Positions 1-7,029 are shown, numbered from the stretch's first letter. The stretch: DNA of 8,467 bases from a bacterium (GCA_013791675.1 VMTI01000012.1:1-8467), one strand, 5' to 3'. The notes: a model not told the origin generated them from the letters alone. Numbers and translations: made by a program.

Positions 1-139
1 AACGCCCTGACCTGCCTATCAACATTGCTATGATCCCACCTGTCGACCTTTGTTCCTTACTTAAGAAAAAAATTGCTTTTTCAAATAAAAGGGGTTATGA
101 TGTGTCTTCCCTTCCCTTTTGTTAATAATCCTCTTAATG

Positions 140-150
140 GGGACGGTCCC
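140..150. repeat. short palindrome GGGACGGTCCC, possible REP-like element
   Basis: GGGAC and GTCCC form a 5-bp inverted repeat around a single G. Similar GGGGACGGTCCC words occur as dispersed REP-like palindromes in many environmental genomes, sometimes with REP-associated transposases; that link is from memory and only one copy is visible here. The rest of positions 1-186 shows no coding sequence I can support. It may be the flank of an upstream gene outside the window. A TATATT at 176-181 could be a -10 for the tRNA, but there is no convincing -35. Confidence 0.25.
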
Positions 151-186
151 TGATTGTTGCAATAGTAACCGCCCTTATATTGATTG

Positions 187-269
187 GCCGGAGTGGTGAA
201 ACTGGCAGACACGCATGGCTTAGAACCATGTGCCTTAATGGCTTGGAGGTTCGAGTCCTCTCTCCGGCA
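187..269 (+). tRNA. tRNA-Leu (anticodon UAG)
   Basis: The 7-bp acceptor stem pairs GCCGGAG (187-193) with CTCCGGC (262-268), with discriminator A269. The anticodon stem CATGG/CCATG (214-218/226-230) encloses loop CTTAGAA, giving anticodon TAG at 221-223, which reads CUN leucine codons. A long variable arm with a GCC/GGC stem (232-234/240-242) marks a class II tRNA, as expected for leucine. The T arm has loop TTCGAGT (250-256) on a 5-bp stem. The 3' CCA is not encoded, because TTT follows the discriminator, so it must be added by tRNA nucleotidyltransferase. It lies 65 bp upstream of tig on the same strand. Confidence 0.97.
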
Positions 270-288
270 TTTTGGCAGATTTTGAAAT

Positions 289-308
289 GCGCGGAATTTT
301 AACCGCGC
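289..308 (+). other. GC-rich hairpin between tRNA-Leu and tig
   Basis: GCGCGG (289-294) and CCGCGC (303-308) form a perfect 6-bp stem around loop AATTTTAA. No T tract follows, so it is not a classical intrinsic terminator. It could be a processing, pausing or mRNA-stability element separating the tRNA from the tig-clpP-lon message. It ends 14 nt before the tig Shine-Dalgarno sequence (GGAGG, 323-327). Confidence 0.4.
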
Positions 309-334
309 GGAGTTTAGATAACGGAGGTTATTAA

Positions 335-1535
335 GTGGAAGGCGTAAAAATTTCGGAAAAAAGCAAAACGGTTAAACGGTTGGATTTTCTTGTGGACGGA
401 GAAAGCGCGGCGGATTCACGCAGACACGCTGTCGCTCAAATCAGAAAAACGGTGAGGGTACAGGGCTTCCGCCAGGGAAAAGCCCCGGAATCTCTTATAG
501 AAAAAGATTTCGCCGAGGATATAAAAACCGCGCAGGAGCGCTATCTCCTGTCAAAAAAAATCTATCAGGCTTTTGAGGAAAACAAAATAAATCCCGTCGC
601 GGCGCCCCGCCTCACGGAATTTAAATGGGACGGCGATAAACCTCTGGAATTTTCCGTGGAAGTGGAAATTATTCCGGCTTTTGAAGTCACAGGCTACAAA
701 AAAATAACCATACAGGAGCCCTCAACTTCCATAAGCGACTCCGAGGCGGAAAAAGCTTTGCAGAATCTGCGCGAGAAAGCGTTCTCTCTGGAAAAAACCG
801 AACTGACAAAACCGGAAAAAGGCCGCTTTATTAAATACGACATGGAAGTGATACACGATGGGAAACAGCAGAAAACAATGAGCAAAAAAAATCTCACCGC
901 TGAACTCGCGGAAGAAAGAATATTTCCGCCGCTGTGGCCGGACATCCTAAAGCTGAAAAAAGGTGAAGCCGGAGAAATAAGCTTTACCGCGGATAAAGAT
1001 TTCAAGCCAGCGGAATTCGCCGGGAAAAAAATCACATACCGCATTCTCATAACAGAGATATTTGAAAAAAAAACTGCCGGAACTGGACGACAGCTTTGCT
1101 TCAATTTTCGGCACGAAAAACCTGGACCAGCTAAAAGATTCGCTAAAAAAACGCATGGTCATGGAAAAAGAAGCGGAAAAACACAGAAGCGTCAGAGAGC
1201 AGATATCCGCGGCGCTTCTGAAAAAAAATAACTTCCAGCTTCCGGCATCGCTCCTTGAAGAAGAAAAAAAATCAATAAGCGAGCACTTAAGCAAACAGTA
1301 CCCCGGGCCCGACATAAAAACATTTCTGCCGCAGATAGAAAAAACAGCAGATGAGAATTTAAGAATATCCCTGATCCTCGGGAAAATAGCGGAAAAAGAA
1401 AACATCGACGTAACAGAAGACGAGTTTAAGGAAAAGCTCGGCAGCAATTACGCCAAAAGCCGCGATAGAATGAGAGACGCGCTGTTGACGGATAAAATTT
1501 TTGATTTTATAATGAAAGAAGGAAATGTAAAATGA
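335..1535 (+). CDS. tig: trigger factor, ribosome-bound chaperone and prolyl isomerase, interrupted by a frameshift at an A9 run
   Basis: Trigger factor binds the ribosome exit-tunnel rim (uL23) and shields nascent chains. The N-terminal domain carries the ribosome-binding signature GFRQGKAP at residues 44-51. A PPIase-like middle domain follows (about 145-240), then the helical C-terminal chaperone arms. The GTG start at 335 is set by GGAGG at 323-327, 7 nt upstream. The reading frame is intact to residue 246 and then must shift +1 inside AAAAAAAAA (1065-1073). Without a shift, translation runs out of frame to a stop at 1231, giving 298 aa without the C-terminal arms. After 1074 the correct frame resumes (LPELDDSFASIFGTKN...) and ends at TGA 1533-1535. 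With eight A instead of nine the product would be 399 aa, somewhat short of the family's roughly 430. Its stop overlaps clpP as ATGA. The family is certain; whether the break is real is not. Confidence 0.9.
1065..1073 (+). other. A9 homopolymer at the tig frameshift
   Basis: Nine consecutive A follow TTTG inside tig. The codons read TTT GAA AAA AAA A, with CTG starting the second frame. Eight A would restore one continuous trigger factor. Runs of about nine A are known substrates for RNA polymerase slippage and also for sequencing or assembly length errors. A conventional -1 ribosomal frameshift enters the wrong frame here; loss of one A, gain of two A, or a +1 ribosomal shift is required. 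Confidence 0.85.
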
Positions 1536-2128
1536 ACGAACACGCGACACTTATTCCGATGGTGGTTGAGGCGACCAGCCGCGGCGAGAGGGCATACGAT
1601 ATCTTTTCCCGGCTGCTTAAGGAAAGAATCATATTCCTCGGAGCTCCCATAAACGACGACATAGCCAATCTCATCATAGCTCAGCTTCTTTTTCTTGAGT
1701 CGGAAAACAAGGAAAAAGAAATTTCCATATACATCAACAACCCCGGCGGAATTGTCACAAGCGGGCTTGCCATTCTTGACACCATGAACTTCATCCACAG
1801 CCCCATTGCCACATACTGTCTGGGACAGGCGGCTTCTATGGCGGCCGTCATACTTGCCAGCGGCATGAAAGGCCGGCGCAGAGCTCTGCCAAACGCCAGA
1901 ATAATGATACACCAGCCTCTGGGCGGAGTGCAGGGGCAGGCGACAGACATAGGAATCCAGGCGAAAGAAATAATGAGGATGAAACAAAGGCTTAACGAAA
2001 TACTCGCGAAAGCCACGGGGCATCCTTTTGAAAAAATAGAAAAAGACACCGAAAGAGATTATTTCATGACGGCCGACGAGGCCCTCACCTACGGCATTGT
2101 TGATGAAGTAATAAAAACCAGAATCTAA
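1532..2128 (+). CDS. clpP: ATP-dependent Clp protease proteolytic subunit
   Basis: ClpP is the serine peptidase that assembles into a barrel of two stacked heptamers and degrades proteins fed by a ClpX or ClpA/ClpC unfoldase. The 198-aa product has the full catalytic triad: Ser102 in GQAASM, His127 in RIMIHQPLGG and Asp176 in ERDYF, with the same spacing as E. coli ClpP. The oxyanion-loop motif NNPGG is at 69-73 and the handle region follows His127. Length is typical. The start is fixed by the ATGA overlap with the tig stop, with AAGGA at 1519-1523 as ribosome-binding site, implying translational coupling to tig. The next gene is lon, not clpX, so the cognate unfoldase must be encoded elsewhere. 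A short propeptide may be removed autocatalytically, as in other ClpP proteins; its boundary cannot be read here. Confidence 0.98.
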   Translation: MNEHATLIPMVVEATSRGERAYDIFSRLLKERIIFLGAPINDDIANLIIAQLLFLESENKEKEISIYINNPGGIVTSGLAILDTMNFIHSPIATYCLGQAASMAAVILASGMKGRRRALPNARIMIHQPLGGVQGQATDIGIQAKEIMRMKQRLNEILAKATGHPFEKIEKDTERDYFMTADEALTYGIVDEVIKTRI

Positions 2129-2140
2129 ACGGAGGATTAA

Positions 2141-4540
2141 GTGGCATACAGAAACATACCTGTTATAGTAGTGCGGGATACAGTTATTCTCCCATTCAAC
2201 AGAATACCTATTTTTGTCGGACGGGAAAAATCAAAGAAAGCCCTTGAGGCGGCGTTGGCAGGCGAGAAATATGTTTTTTTCACCGCTCAGAAAAATCCGA
2301 AAATAGACGACCCTCAATTCGGTGATATTTATTCCGTGGGATGTGTGGGAAAAATTCTGCAGTCAATAAAGGAAGATTCGGGCGGCTATAAAATTCTCAT
2401 AGAAGGAATTGAGCGATCAAAGATAAATTCCCTCTCCGACGCCGAAGGCCTGTTGACAGGAAATATTACTTCTCTGCCGCTGGAATTAAATCCCCCCCCT
2501 AAAACAGACGCTCTATTTGAAGCGCTGATTGGCGAATTCAGGAAGTACAGCGAAATAGCCGGAAAAATACCTAAGGAAATCATAGATGATATTCTCTCTA
2601 TAAACGAACCCGAGAAGATACTCTATCTGATTATAGGCTATATGCCCGGACGCGTCTCTGAAAAACAGAAAATGCTTGAAAATAGCTCCGCCGAAGACAT
2701 TATAATGAAACTTATAAAGATGCTCGCGTCGGATAGGGAATTCATGCTTGTTAAAAAAGACATTCATGAAAAAGTGCACAAAGAAATACAGAAAAACCAG
2801 AGGGAATACTTTCTTTCCGAAGAGATGAAGACTATTGAAAAGGAACTTAATAAAAACAGCCCTAACAAAGAATATTCGGACTATATAAAAAAAATCAAAG
2901 AAGCTAAAATGCCTCAACAGGCGAAAAAGCAGACTGAAGAAGAGCTTGAAAGACTTTCCAAAATGATGCCTTTTTCTCCCGAAGCTACAGTCGTGAGAAC
3001 TTACATAGACTGGATGGTTTCCATGCCTTGGAACAAAAAAACAACAGACAGCATGGATATTGACAATGTGCAGAAGGTTCTTGAAGACGAGCACTGGGGC
3101 CTTCAAAAATCAAAGGAAAGGGTGCTGGAATATCTCGCCGTTTGCAAGCTGAACAAAAAAATAAAAGGGCCGATACTGTGCTTTACCGGCCCTCCGGGTA
3201 CCGGAAAAACTTCTTTCGCGCGATCCATCGCAAAAGCCATGGGAAGAAAATTTGTGAGAATTTCGCTCGGCGGCGTCAGAGATGAAGCTGAAATCCGCGG
3301 ACACCGCAGAACATACATAGGGTCCATGCCCGGAAAAATAATTCAGTCCCTTAGAAAAGCAGAGTCCAAAAACCCGGTTTTTCTGATAGACGAAATTGAT
3401 AAAATCGGCTCGGATTTTCGCGGCGACCCTTCTTCCGCTCTGCTGGAAGTCCTTGACCCGGAACAGAACAACACTTTTTCCGATCATTATCTCGATACCC
3501 CCGTAGATCTTTCCGATATAATGTTTATTACCACGGCCAACACAACCTACACCATCATTCCGGCGCTGAAAGACCGCATGGAAATAATTGAATTCCCCAG
3601 CTACACGCAGCCGGAAAAAATAGGCATAGCCGTAAATTTCCTGATTCCCAAACAAATAACGGAAAATGGGCTTACAAATTATAAAATTGTTTTCAAAGAG
3701 CCCGCGGTTGAATTCGTTATAGACTCCTACACTCAGGAAGCGGGTGTCAGAAATCTGGAAAGGCAAATCGCCACCGTACTGCGGAAAATAGCCAGAAAAA
3801 TCGTCCAGAAAAAAATAAAGAGCCCCATAAACATAGATAAAAAAACTGTCCGATCACTTCTCGGATATGAAAAATTTATGCACGATGAAGGAAAAGAAAA
3901 CAGCGTCGGCGTCGTCTGCGGATTGGCGTGGACGGAAGTCGGCGGCGAGGTCTTAACCGTTGAAACCGTTCTGATGAAAGGCAAAGGCAATCTCATATTG
4001 ACCGGCCAGCTCGGCGATGTTATGAAAGAATCAGCTCAGGCGGCGGTTTCCTATTTGCGGGCTAACGCTAAAAAGTTGGGAATACCCGATAACTTTATGA
4101 AAAACAGCGATGTGCATATACATGTTCCCGAGGGCTCAATTCCCAAAGACGGACCGTCGGCGGGAATAACGATAGCCATATCTCTTGTATCGGCCATTCT
4201 CAAAAAACCCGTAAGAAAGGACCTTGCTATGACGGGGGAAATAACGCTTTCGGGGAGATTGCTTCCCATAGGCGGCCTCAAAGAAAAAGCGCTCGCGGCC
4301 TTCAGAGAAAAAATAAAAACCATTATTATACCTGATAAAAATAAAGCCGAAATCGACGAATTTTCCGACAATGTAAAAAAAGGCCTGGAAATTATTCCGT
4401 TAAAGACGATAGACGAAGTTATCAAAATCGCAGTCGGCTTAGGCGACAGTGCGAAAAAAGAAAAGAAAAATAAAAAAATATCCGCGGCAAAAGAAGTAAA
4501 AGAAGGTAAAATTAAGTCTTTCGTCCCGGCGAGAGCTTAA
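2141..4540 (+). CDS. lon: ATP-dependent Lon protease (LonA type)
   Basis: Lon is a cytoplasmic homohexameric AAA+ protease that removes misfolded and short-lived regulatory proteins. Domain order in the 799-aa product: N-terminal substrate-binding domain (about 5-200), coiled-coil linker (about 205-280), AAA+ module (about 300-580) and protease domain (about 590-768). Visible motifs are Walker A GPPGTGKTS (350-358), pore-loop YIGSMPG (392-398), Walker B VFLIDE (413-418), sensor-1 Asn467, arginine finger in LKDRM (Arg479), sensor-2 in GVRNLER, and the Ser673-Lys716 dyad (DGPSAG and GGLKEK). There is no membrane segment, so it is LonA rather than LonB. Residues 769-799 form a lysine-rich tail beyond the usual end. 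The GTG start has GGAGG at 2131-2135, 12 nt after the clpP stop, so it is probably co-transcribed with tig-clpP. A C8 run (2492-2499) codes for consecutive prolines in the N-domain and keeps frame. Confidence 0.98.
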   Translation: MAYRNIPVIVVRDTVILPFNRIPIFVGREKSKKALEAALAGEKYVFFTAQKNPKIDDPQFGDIYSVGCVGKILQSIKEDSGGYKILIEGIERSKINSLSDAEGLLTGNITSLPLELNPPPKTDALFEALIGEFRKYSEIAGKIPKEIIDDILSINEPEKILYLIIGYMPGRVSEKQKMLENSSAEDIIMKLIKMLASDREFMLVKKDIHEKVHKEIQKNQREYFLSEEMKTIEKELNKNSPNKEYSDYIKKIKEAKMPQQAKKQTEEELERLSKMMPFSPEATVVRTYIDWMVSMPWNKKTTDSMDIDNVQKVLEDEHWGLQKSKERVLEYLAVCKLNKKIKGPILCFTGPPGTGKTSFARSIAKAMGRKFVRISLGGVRDEAEIRGHRRTYIGSMPGKIIQSLRKAESKNPVFLIDEIDKIGSDFRGDPSSALLEVLDPEQNNTFSDHYLDTPVDLSDIMFITTANTTYTIIPALKDRMEIIEFPSYTQPEKIGIAVNFLIPKQITENGLTNYKIVFKEPAVEFVIDSYTQEAGVRNLERQIATVLRKIARKIVQKKIKSPINIDKKTVRSLLGYEKFMHDEGKENSVGVVCGLAWTEVGGEVLTVETVLMKGKGNLILTGQLGDVMKESAQAAVSYLRANAKKLGIPDNFMKNSDVHIHVPEGSIPKDGPSAGITIAISLVSAILKKPVRKDLAMTGEITLSGRLLPIGGLKEKALAAFREKIKTIIIPDKNKAEIDEFSDNVKKGLEIIPLKTIDEVIKIAVGLGDSAKKEKKNKKISAAKEVKEGKIKSFVPARA

Positions 4541-4572
4541 TTAATTGTCCAATATATTAATTGTCAAATATG
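4541..4572. repeat. two 16-bp imperfect tandem repeats after lon
   Basis: TTAATTGTCCAATATA (4541-4556) is followed immediately by TTAATTGTCAAATATG (4557-4572), 14 of 16 identical. They start right after the lon stop codon and precede the aminotransferase. Tandem AT-rich words of this length can be regulator sites, and TTGTCA (4561-4566) resembles a -35 hexamer, but no good -10 is placed 16-18 nt downstream. Function unassigned. Confidence 0.6.
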
Positions 4573-4577
4573 TAGCG

Positions 4578-4621
4578 GTCGGATTTACCTGTGCCCGGGG
4601 GGGGGGGCGGGGGTATCCGAC
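4578..4621 (+). other. inverted repeat flanking the G tract
   Basis: GTCGGAT (4578-4584) and ATCCGAC (4615-4621) are perfect 7-bp inverted arms enclosing 30 nt that contain the G-rich tract. In RNA this could put the tract in a large loop just upstream of the aminotransferase ribosome-binding site. No T run follows, so it is unlikely to be an intrinsic terminator for lon. The pairing could be fortuitous. Confidence 0.3.
4597..4613 (+). repeat. G-rich homopolymer tract (G11-C-G5)
   Basis: Eleven G, one C and five G stand in the 96-nt lon/aminotransferase intergenic region, 23 nt upstream of the ATG. Such tracts are length-unstable in vivo and in sequencing. In a promoter or 5' leader they can give phase-variable expression, and the four or more G blocks could form a G-quadruplex. 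Which of these applies cannot be decided from one consensus sequence. Confidence 0.8.
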
Positions 4622-4636
4622 AATAGGAGGCATAAA

Positions 4637-5767
4637 ATGAAAAAAGAGATTCTGTTTTCCCCCGGCCCCACCAATGTGCCGGCTGAAATTCTGCTTGAGG
4701 GCGCCAAAAGGACGATTCATCACCGTACTAAAGAATTTTCGCTGATGCTGGGAGTTGCGGAAAAAGGCCTCGCCGAAGCTTTTGACACAAAAGGAAAAGT
4801 TTTCATTCTCACATCTTCCGGCTCGGGGGCAATGGAGGCGGCTGTCGTTAATTTTCTCTCGCGTAACGATGATGTCCTTGTCCTCAACACGGGAGCTTTC
4901 GGACGGAGATGGGCAAATATAGCGAAGGCCTACGGCATCATCCCCGATGTTTTGGAATACCCGTGGGGAGAATCTTTTAAAATAGCTGATGTGGAAGAAA
5001 AAATTAAAAAGAAAAATTACAGAGCTATTCTCTGCCAGCTCGGAGAAACTTCAACCGGCGCCGTAAACGATATAAAATCTCTCGGCGAAATAATTCCCAA
5101 GAAAACGATCCTCATCGTGGACGCCGTCAGCGGCTTGATGTCGGAAGAATTTCATATGGACAAATGGAATGTGGATGTGTGCGTGTCCGGTTCCCAGAAA
5201 GGCTTTATGATGCCGCCGGGGCTGGCTTTTATCGCCGTAAGAAAAGGGCTGGACGATGAAATAGGCAAAAGTGACCTTCCCTGTTTTTATTTTTCTCTCA
5301 AGCAAGCTAACGCATATCTGGAAAAAGGCCAGACGCCGTGGACGCCTGCCATAAATCTCATTTACCAGCTCAATAAATCTCTGGAAATGCTGTCTGTTGA
5401 AGGTTTTGACAATGTAATAACGCGTCACAAAAATATGGCTCAAATTGCCCGCAAAAGTGTTTCGGAAATGGGGCTTGAACTCTTTTCGTCCTCGCCGTCA
5501 AACGGCATAACAGCAGTTAAAGTGCCCGATGGCATAGACGGAACAAAACTCATTGAGTATATAAGCGAAAAATACGGTGTGAGATTCGCCAACGGCCAGA
5601 GAGAATACAAAGGAAAACTTCTGAGAATAGCGCACATGGGTTATGTGACTGTACCCGATATTCTTATGGCGCTCAACTGCCTGTGGCTGGGTCTCAAAAA
5701 ATCAGGCTTTAAAACAGGCGACAGCGCCATAGTGTCCGCTCTTGAGGAAGCCCTTTCTCTCGACTGA
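4637..5767 (+). CDS. class V PLP-dependent aminotransferase (alanine-glyoxylate / serine-pyruvate type)
   Basis: This family transfers an amino group from alanine, serine or a related donor to a 2-oxoacid such as glyoxylate or pyruvate, using pyridoxal phosphate in the cytoplasm. The 376-aa product is full length for the family. The N-terminal FSPGPTNVP (7-15) is typical. TSSGSGAMEA (59-68) is the cofactor-phosphate region, Asp162 in VDAVSG contacts the pyridine nitrogen, and Lys188 in SGSQKGF is the Schiff-base lysine. Arg330 near the C terminus (LLRIAHMG) is the probable substrate-carboxylate ligand. The ATG start has AGGAGG at 4625-4630, 6 nt upstream. Its leader carries the tandem repeats and G tract, so it may be transcribed apart from lon. 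Substrate is not resolvable by eye; in related lineages such enzymes often sit beside serA and serve serine metabolism, but no serA lies in this window. Confidence 0.93.
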   Translation: MKKEILFSPGPTNVPAEILLEGAKRTIHHRTKEFSLMLGVAEKGLAEAFDTKGKVFILTSSGSGAMEAAVVNFLSRNDDVLVLNTGAFGRRWANIAKAYGIIPDVLEYPWGESFKIADVEEKIKKKNYRAILCQLGETSTGAVNDIKSLGEIIPKKTILIVDAVSGLMSEEFHMDKWNVDVCVSGSQKGFMMPPGLAFIAVRKGLDDEIGKSDLPCFYFSLKQANAYLEKGQTPWTPAINLIYQLNKSLEMLSVEGFDNVITRHKNMAQIARKSVSEMGLELFSSSPSNGITAVKVPDGIDGTKLIEYISEKYGVRFANGQREYKGKLLRIAHMGYVTVPDILMALNCLWLGLKKSGFKTGDSAIVSALEEALSLD

Positions 5768-5791
5768 TAATTACCTAACCCAAACATGAGC

Positions 5792-5820
5792 TTGCCAATG
5801 AAGCGAATACCTGCTATAAT
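5792..5820 (+). promoter_or_regulatory. sigma70-type promoter of the Fic gene with extended -10
   Basis: TTGCCA (5792-5797) and TATAAT (5815-5820) are separated by exactly 17 nt. TGC directly precedes the -10, giving the extended -10 form TGnTATAAT. The predicted start of transcription is near 5827, inside the palindrome that overlaps this promoter, with a leader of about 30 nt to the chosen ATG. It lies 24 nt after the aminotransferase stop, so the Fic gene is an independent unit. Confidence 0.85.
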
Positions 5821-5843
5821 CGCTTCATATAATGAAGCGATTA
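5798..5843. promoter_or_regulatory. probable Fic autorepressor operator: 27-bp palindrome plus a third half-site
   Basis: TAATCGCTTCAT (5817-5828) and ATGAAGCGATTA (5832-5843) are perfect 12-bp inverted arms around ATA. The left arm includes the last four bases of the -10 and the palindrome covers the predicted transcription start. A further direct copy, AATGAAGCGA (5798-5807), sits in the -35/-10 spacer. Bound protein would block RNA polymerase. The downstream gene ends in a helix-turn-helix-like domain, so autoregulation is the simplest reading; this is inference. The RNA of the palindrome could also form a 5' hairpin. Confidence 0.75.
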
Positions 5844-5845
5844 GT

Positions 5846-5850
5846 GGGAG
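5846..5850 (+). promoter_or_regulatory. ribosome-binding site fixing the Fic start at 5859
   Basis: GGGAG lies 8 nt upstream of the ATG at 5859. The earlier in-frame ATG at 5832 is inside the operator, only about 5 nt from the predicted transcript start, and has no ribosome-binding site. The protein from 5859 begins MKYIWEQ, as expected for this family. Confidence 0.75.
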
Positions 5851-5858
5851 AGGCAGAG

Positions 5859-6995
5859 ATGAAATATATATGGGAACAAAAAAGCTGGCCGCACTTCAAA
5901 TGGCAAAGCGATAAGCTGCTTAACTATCTCAGCAGGGCAAGATTCGCTCAGGGAAATTTACTTAGCAAAATAAATTCAATGGGTTTAACCCTTAACAGGG
6001 AATCGCACGCGGAAATATTAATTGAAGAAACCGTTAAAACCGCCGCCATAGAGGGCATAAACTTAGATAAAGAATCCGTCCGATCATCCGTCGCCGGAAA
6101 ATTAGGGTTACCCACAGCTGGCCTAAAACAGCCTGATAAAAACGCGGACGGCTTAATTGATGTAATTCTTAACGCCACCACACATTACAAAAAGCCGCTG
6201 ACCGCAAAGCGATTGAAGTCATGGCAGGCGGCATTATTCCCTACCGGTTATTCCGGATTAAAAAAGATTCACCTCGGCAAATGGCGCGGAAACACGGCAA
6301 TGCGTGTTGTCTCCGGCCCAATTGGACGGGAAAAAATTCATTTTGAGGCGCCGCCGGGAATTAAAGTCGTTTCCGAAATAAAAACGTTTATAAACTGGTG
6401 GGGCAAAGAATCAAAAGATACCGACGGATTGTTAAAAGCGGGAATCGCTCATTTTTATTTCGTGACTATTCATCCTTTTGAAGACGGCAACGGCCGCATA
6501 GCCCGGGCGCTCGCAGATATGGCCTTAGCACAGGATGAAAACTTGCCCCAAAGATATTATTCTCTTTCAGGCAGGATAATGGCTGAGAGAAAAGCTTATT
6601 ATGACATATTAGAACAAAGCCAGAAAAGTTCGCTTGATATAACGCCATGGTTATTGTGGTTTCTTAAATGCTATCTGCGCGCGATTGCGGATTCGGAGGT
6701 CACCATCGGCAAGGTTCTGCAAAAATCAGTTTTCTGGCAAATACATGCTCAGACCGGATTGAACAAAAATCAGCAAAAAGCGATTAACCGTCTGCTGGAT
6801 GCGGGGCAGAACGGTTTTGAGGGAGGGTTGAGCACAAGAAAGTATGTTTCAATGACGAGAACAAGCAGAGCCACCGCATACAGAGATATTAGCGATTTAG
6901 TCCGGAAAAAAATATTAACGCGCCGCAATGCAGGCGGGCGGAGCGTATCCTATAACCTGATTTTCCCCTCTGTGGTAAATCCCATCAACAAATAA
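5859..6995 (+). CDS. Fic family AMP-transferase with N-terminal inhibitory motif and C-terminal winged helix
   Basis: Fic enzymes usually transfer AMP from ATP to a hydroxyl side chain of a target protein. The 378-aa product begins with a DUF4172-like segment (MKYIWEQKSWPHF..., about 1-85). It includes the inhibitory-helix motif TAAIEG (61-66, Glu65), which matches [S/T]xxxE[G/N] and marks a class II self-inhibited Fic protein. The Fic core (about 110-275) has the intact motif HPFEDGNGRIAR at 205-216, with catalytic His205 and the anion-binding GNGR. Residues about 285-370 look like a winged helix (recognition-helix candidate TSRATAYRDISDLVRKK). There is no signal peptide or membrane segment, so it is cytoplasmic. 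Its promoter overlaps a perfect palindrome, consistent with autoregulation. Inhibitor and enzyme are in one chain, so no separate antitoxin gene is needed or seen. The target is unknown. It converges on the - strand cassette downstream. Confidence 0.93.
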   Translation: MKYIWEQKSWPHFKWQSDKLLNYLSRARFAQGNLLSKINSMGLTLNRESHAEILIEETVKTAAIEGINLDKESVRSSVAGKLGLPTAGLKQPDKNADGLIDVILNATTHYKKPLTAKRLKSWQAALFPTGYSGLKKIHLGKWRGNTAMRVVSGPIGREKIHFEAPPGIKVVSEIKTFINWWGKESKDTDGLLKAGIAHFYFVTIHPFEDGNGRIARALADMALAQDENLPQRYYSLSGRIMAERKAYYDILEQSQKSSLDITPWLLWFLKCYLRAIADSEVTIGKVLQKSVFWQIHAQTGLNKNQQKAINRLLDAGQNGFEGGLSTRKYVSMTRTSRATAYRDISDLVRKKILTRRNAGGRSVSYNLIFPSVVNPINK

Positions 6996-7010
6996 TTTCA
7001 TATCCTTTAC

Positions 7011-7029
7011 GTTTCAATCCACGCCCCCG
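7011..7029 (-). repeat. truncated type I-C-like CRISPR repeat
   Basis: GTTTCAATCCACGCCCCCG is identical over 19 nt to the first 19 nt (on the + strand) of the full repeat at 8203-8234, in the same orientation. In crRNA sense (- strand) this is the 3' half, including the GTGGATTGAAAC handle; the 5' half (7030-7042) is unrecognisable. Loss of half the palindrome is typical of a decayed terminal repeat. No other copy occurs within a repeat-spacer unit on either side. Confidence 0.65.

Noticed and set aside
65..82. GAAAAA/TTTTTC hairpin as a terminator
   Set aside because: Six base pairs with only one G-C pair and no following T run; too weak to call.
694..1447. Two long antisense frames across tig
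   Set aside because: Cysteine/serine/phenylalanine-rich shadow translations opposite a conserved gene, without ribosome-binding sites or recognisable motifs.
1062..1535. Independent gene starting at TTG 1062
   Set aside because: Its translation is the C-terminal part of trigger factor continuing from the preceding frame; there is no ribosome-binding site and the TTG is inside the frameshift site.
1448..2049. Antisense frames across clpP
   Set aside because: Mirror frames of a clearly conserved peptidase gene; no domain features.
2513..3766. Long antisense frames across lon
   Set aside because: Low-complexity F/H/R-rich products opposite the AAA+ domain; lon is fully supported on the + strand.
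5832..5858. Nine-residue N-terminal extension of the Fic protein from ATG 5832
   Set aside because: This ATG is in the operator palindrome, about 5 nt from the predicted transcript start, with no ribosome-binding site; ATG 5859 has GGGAG 8 nt upstream and gives the family-like N terminus.
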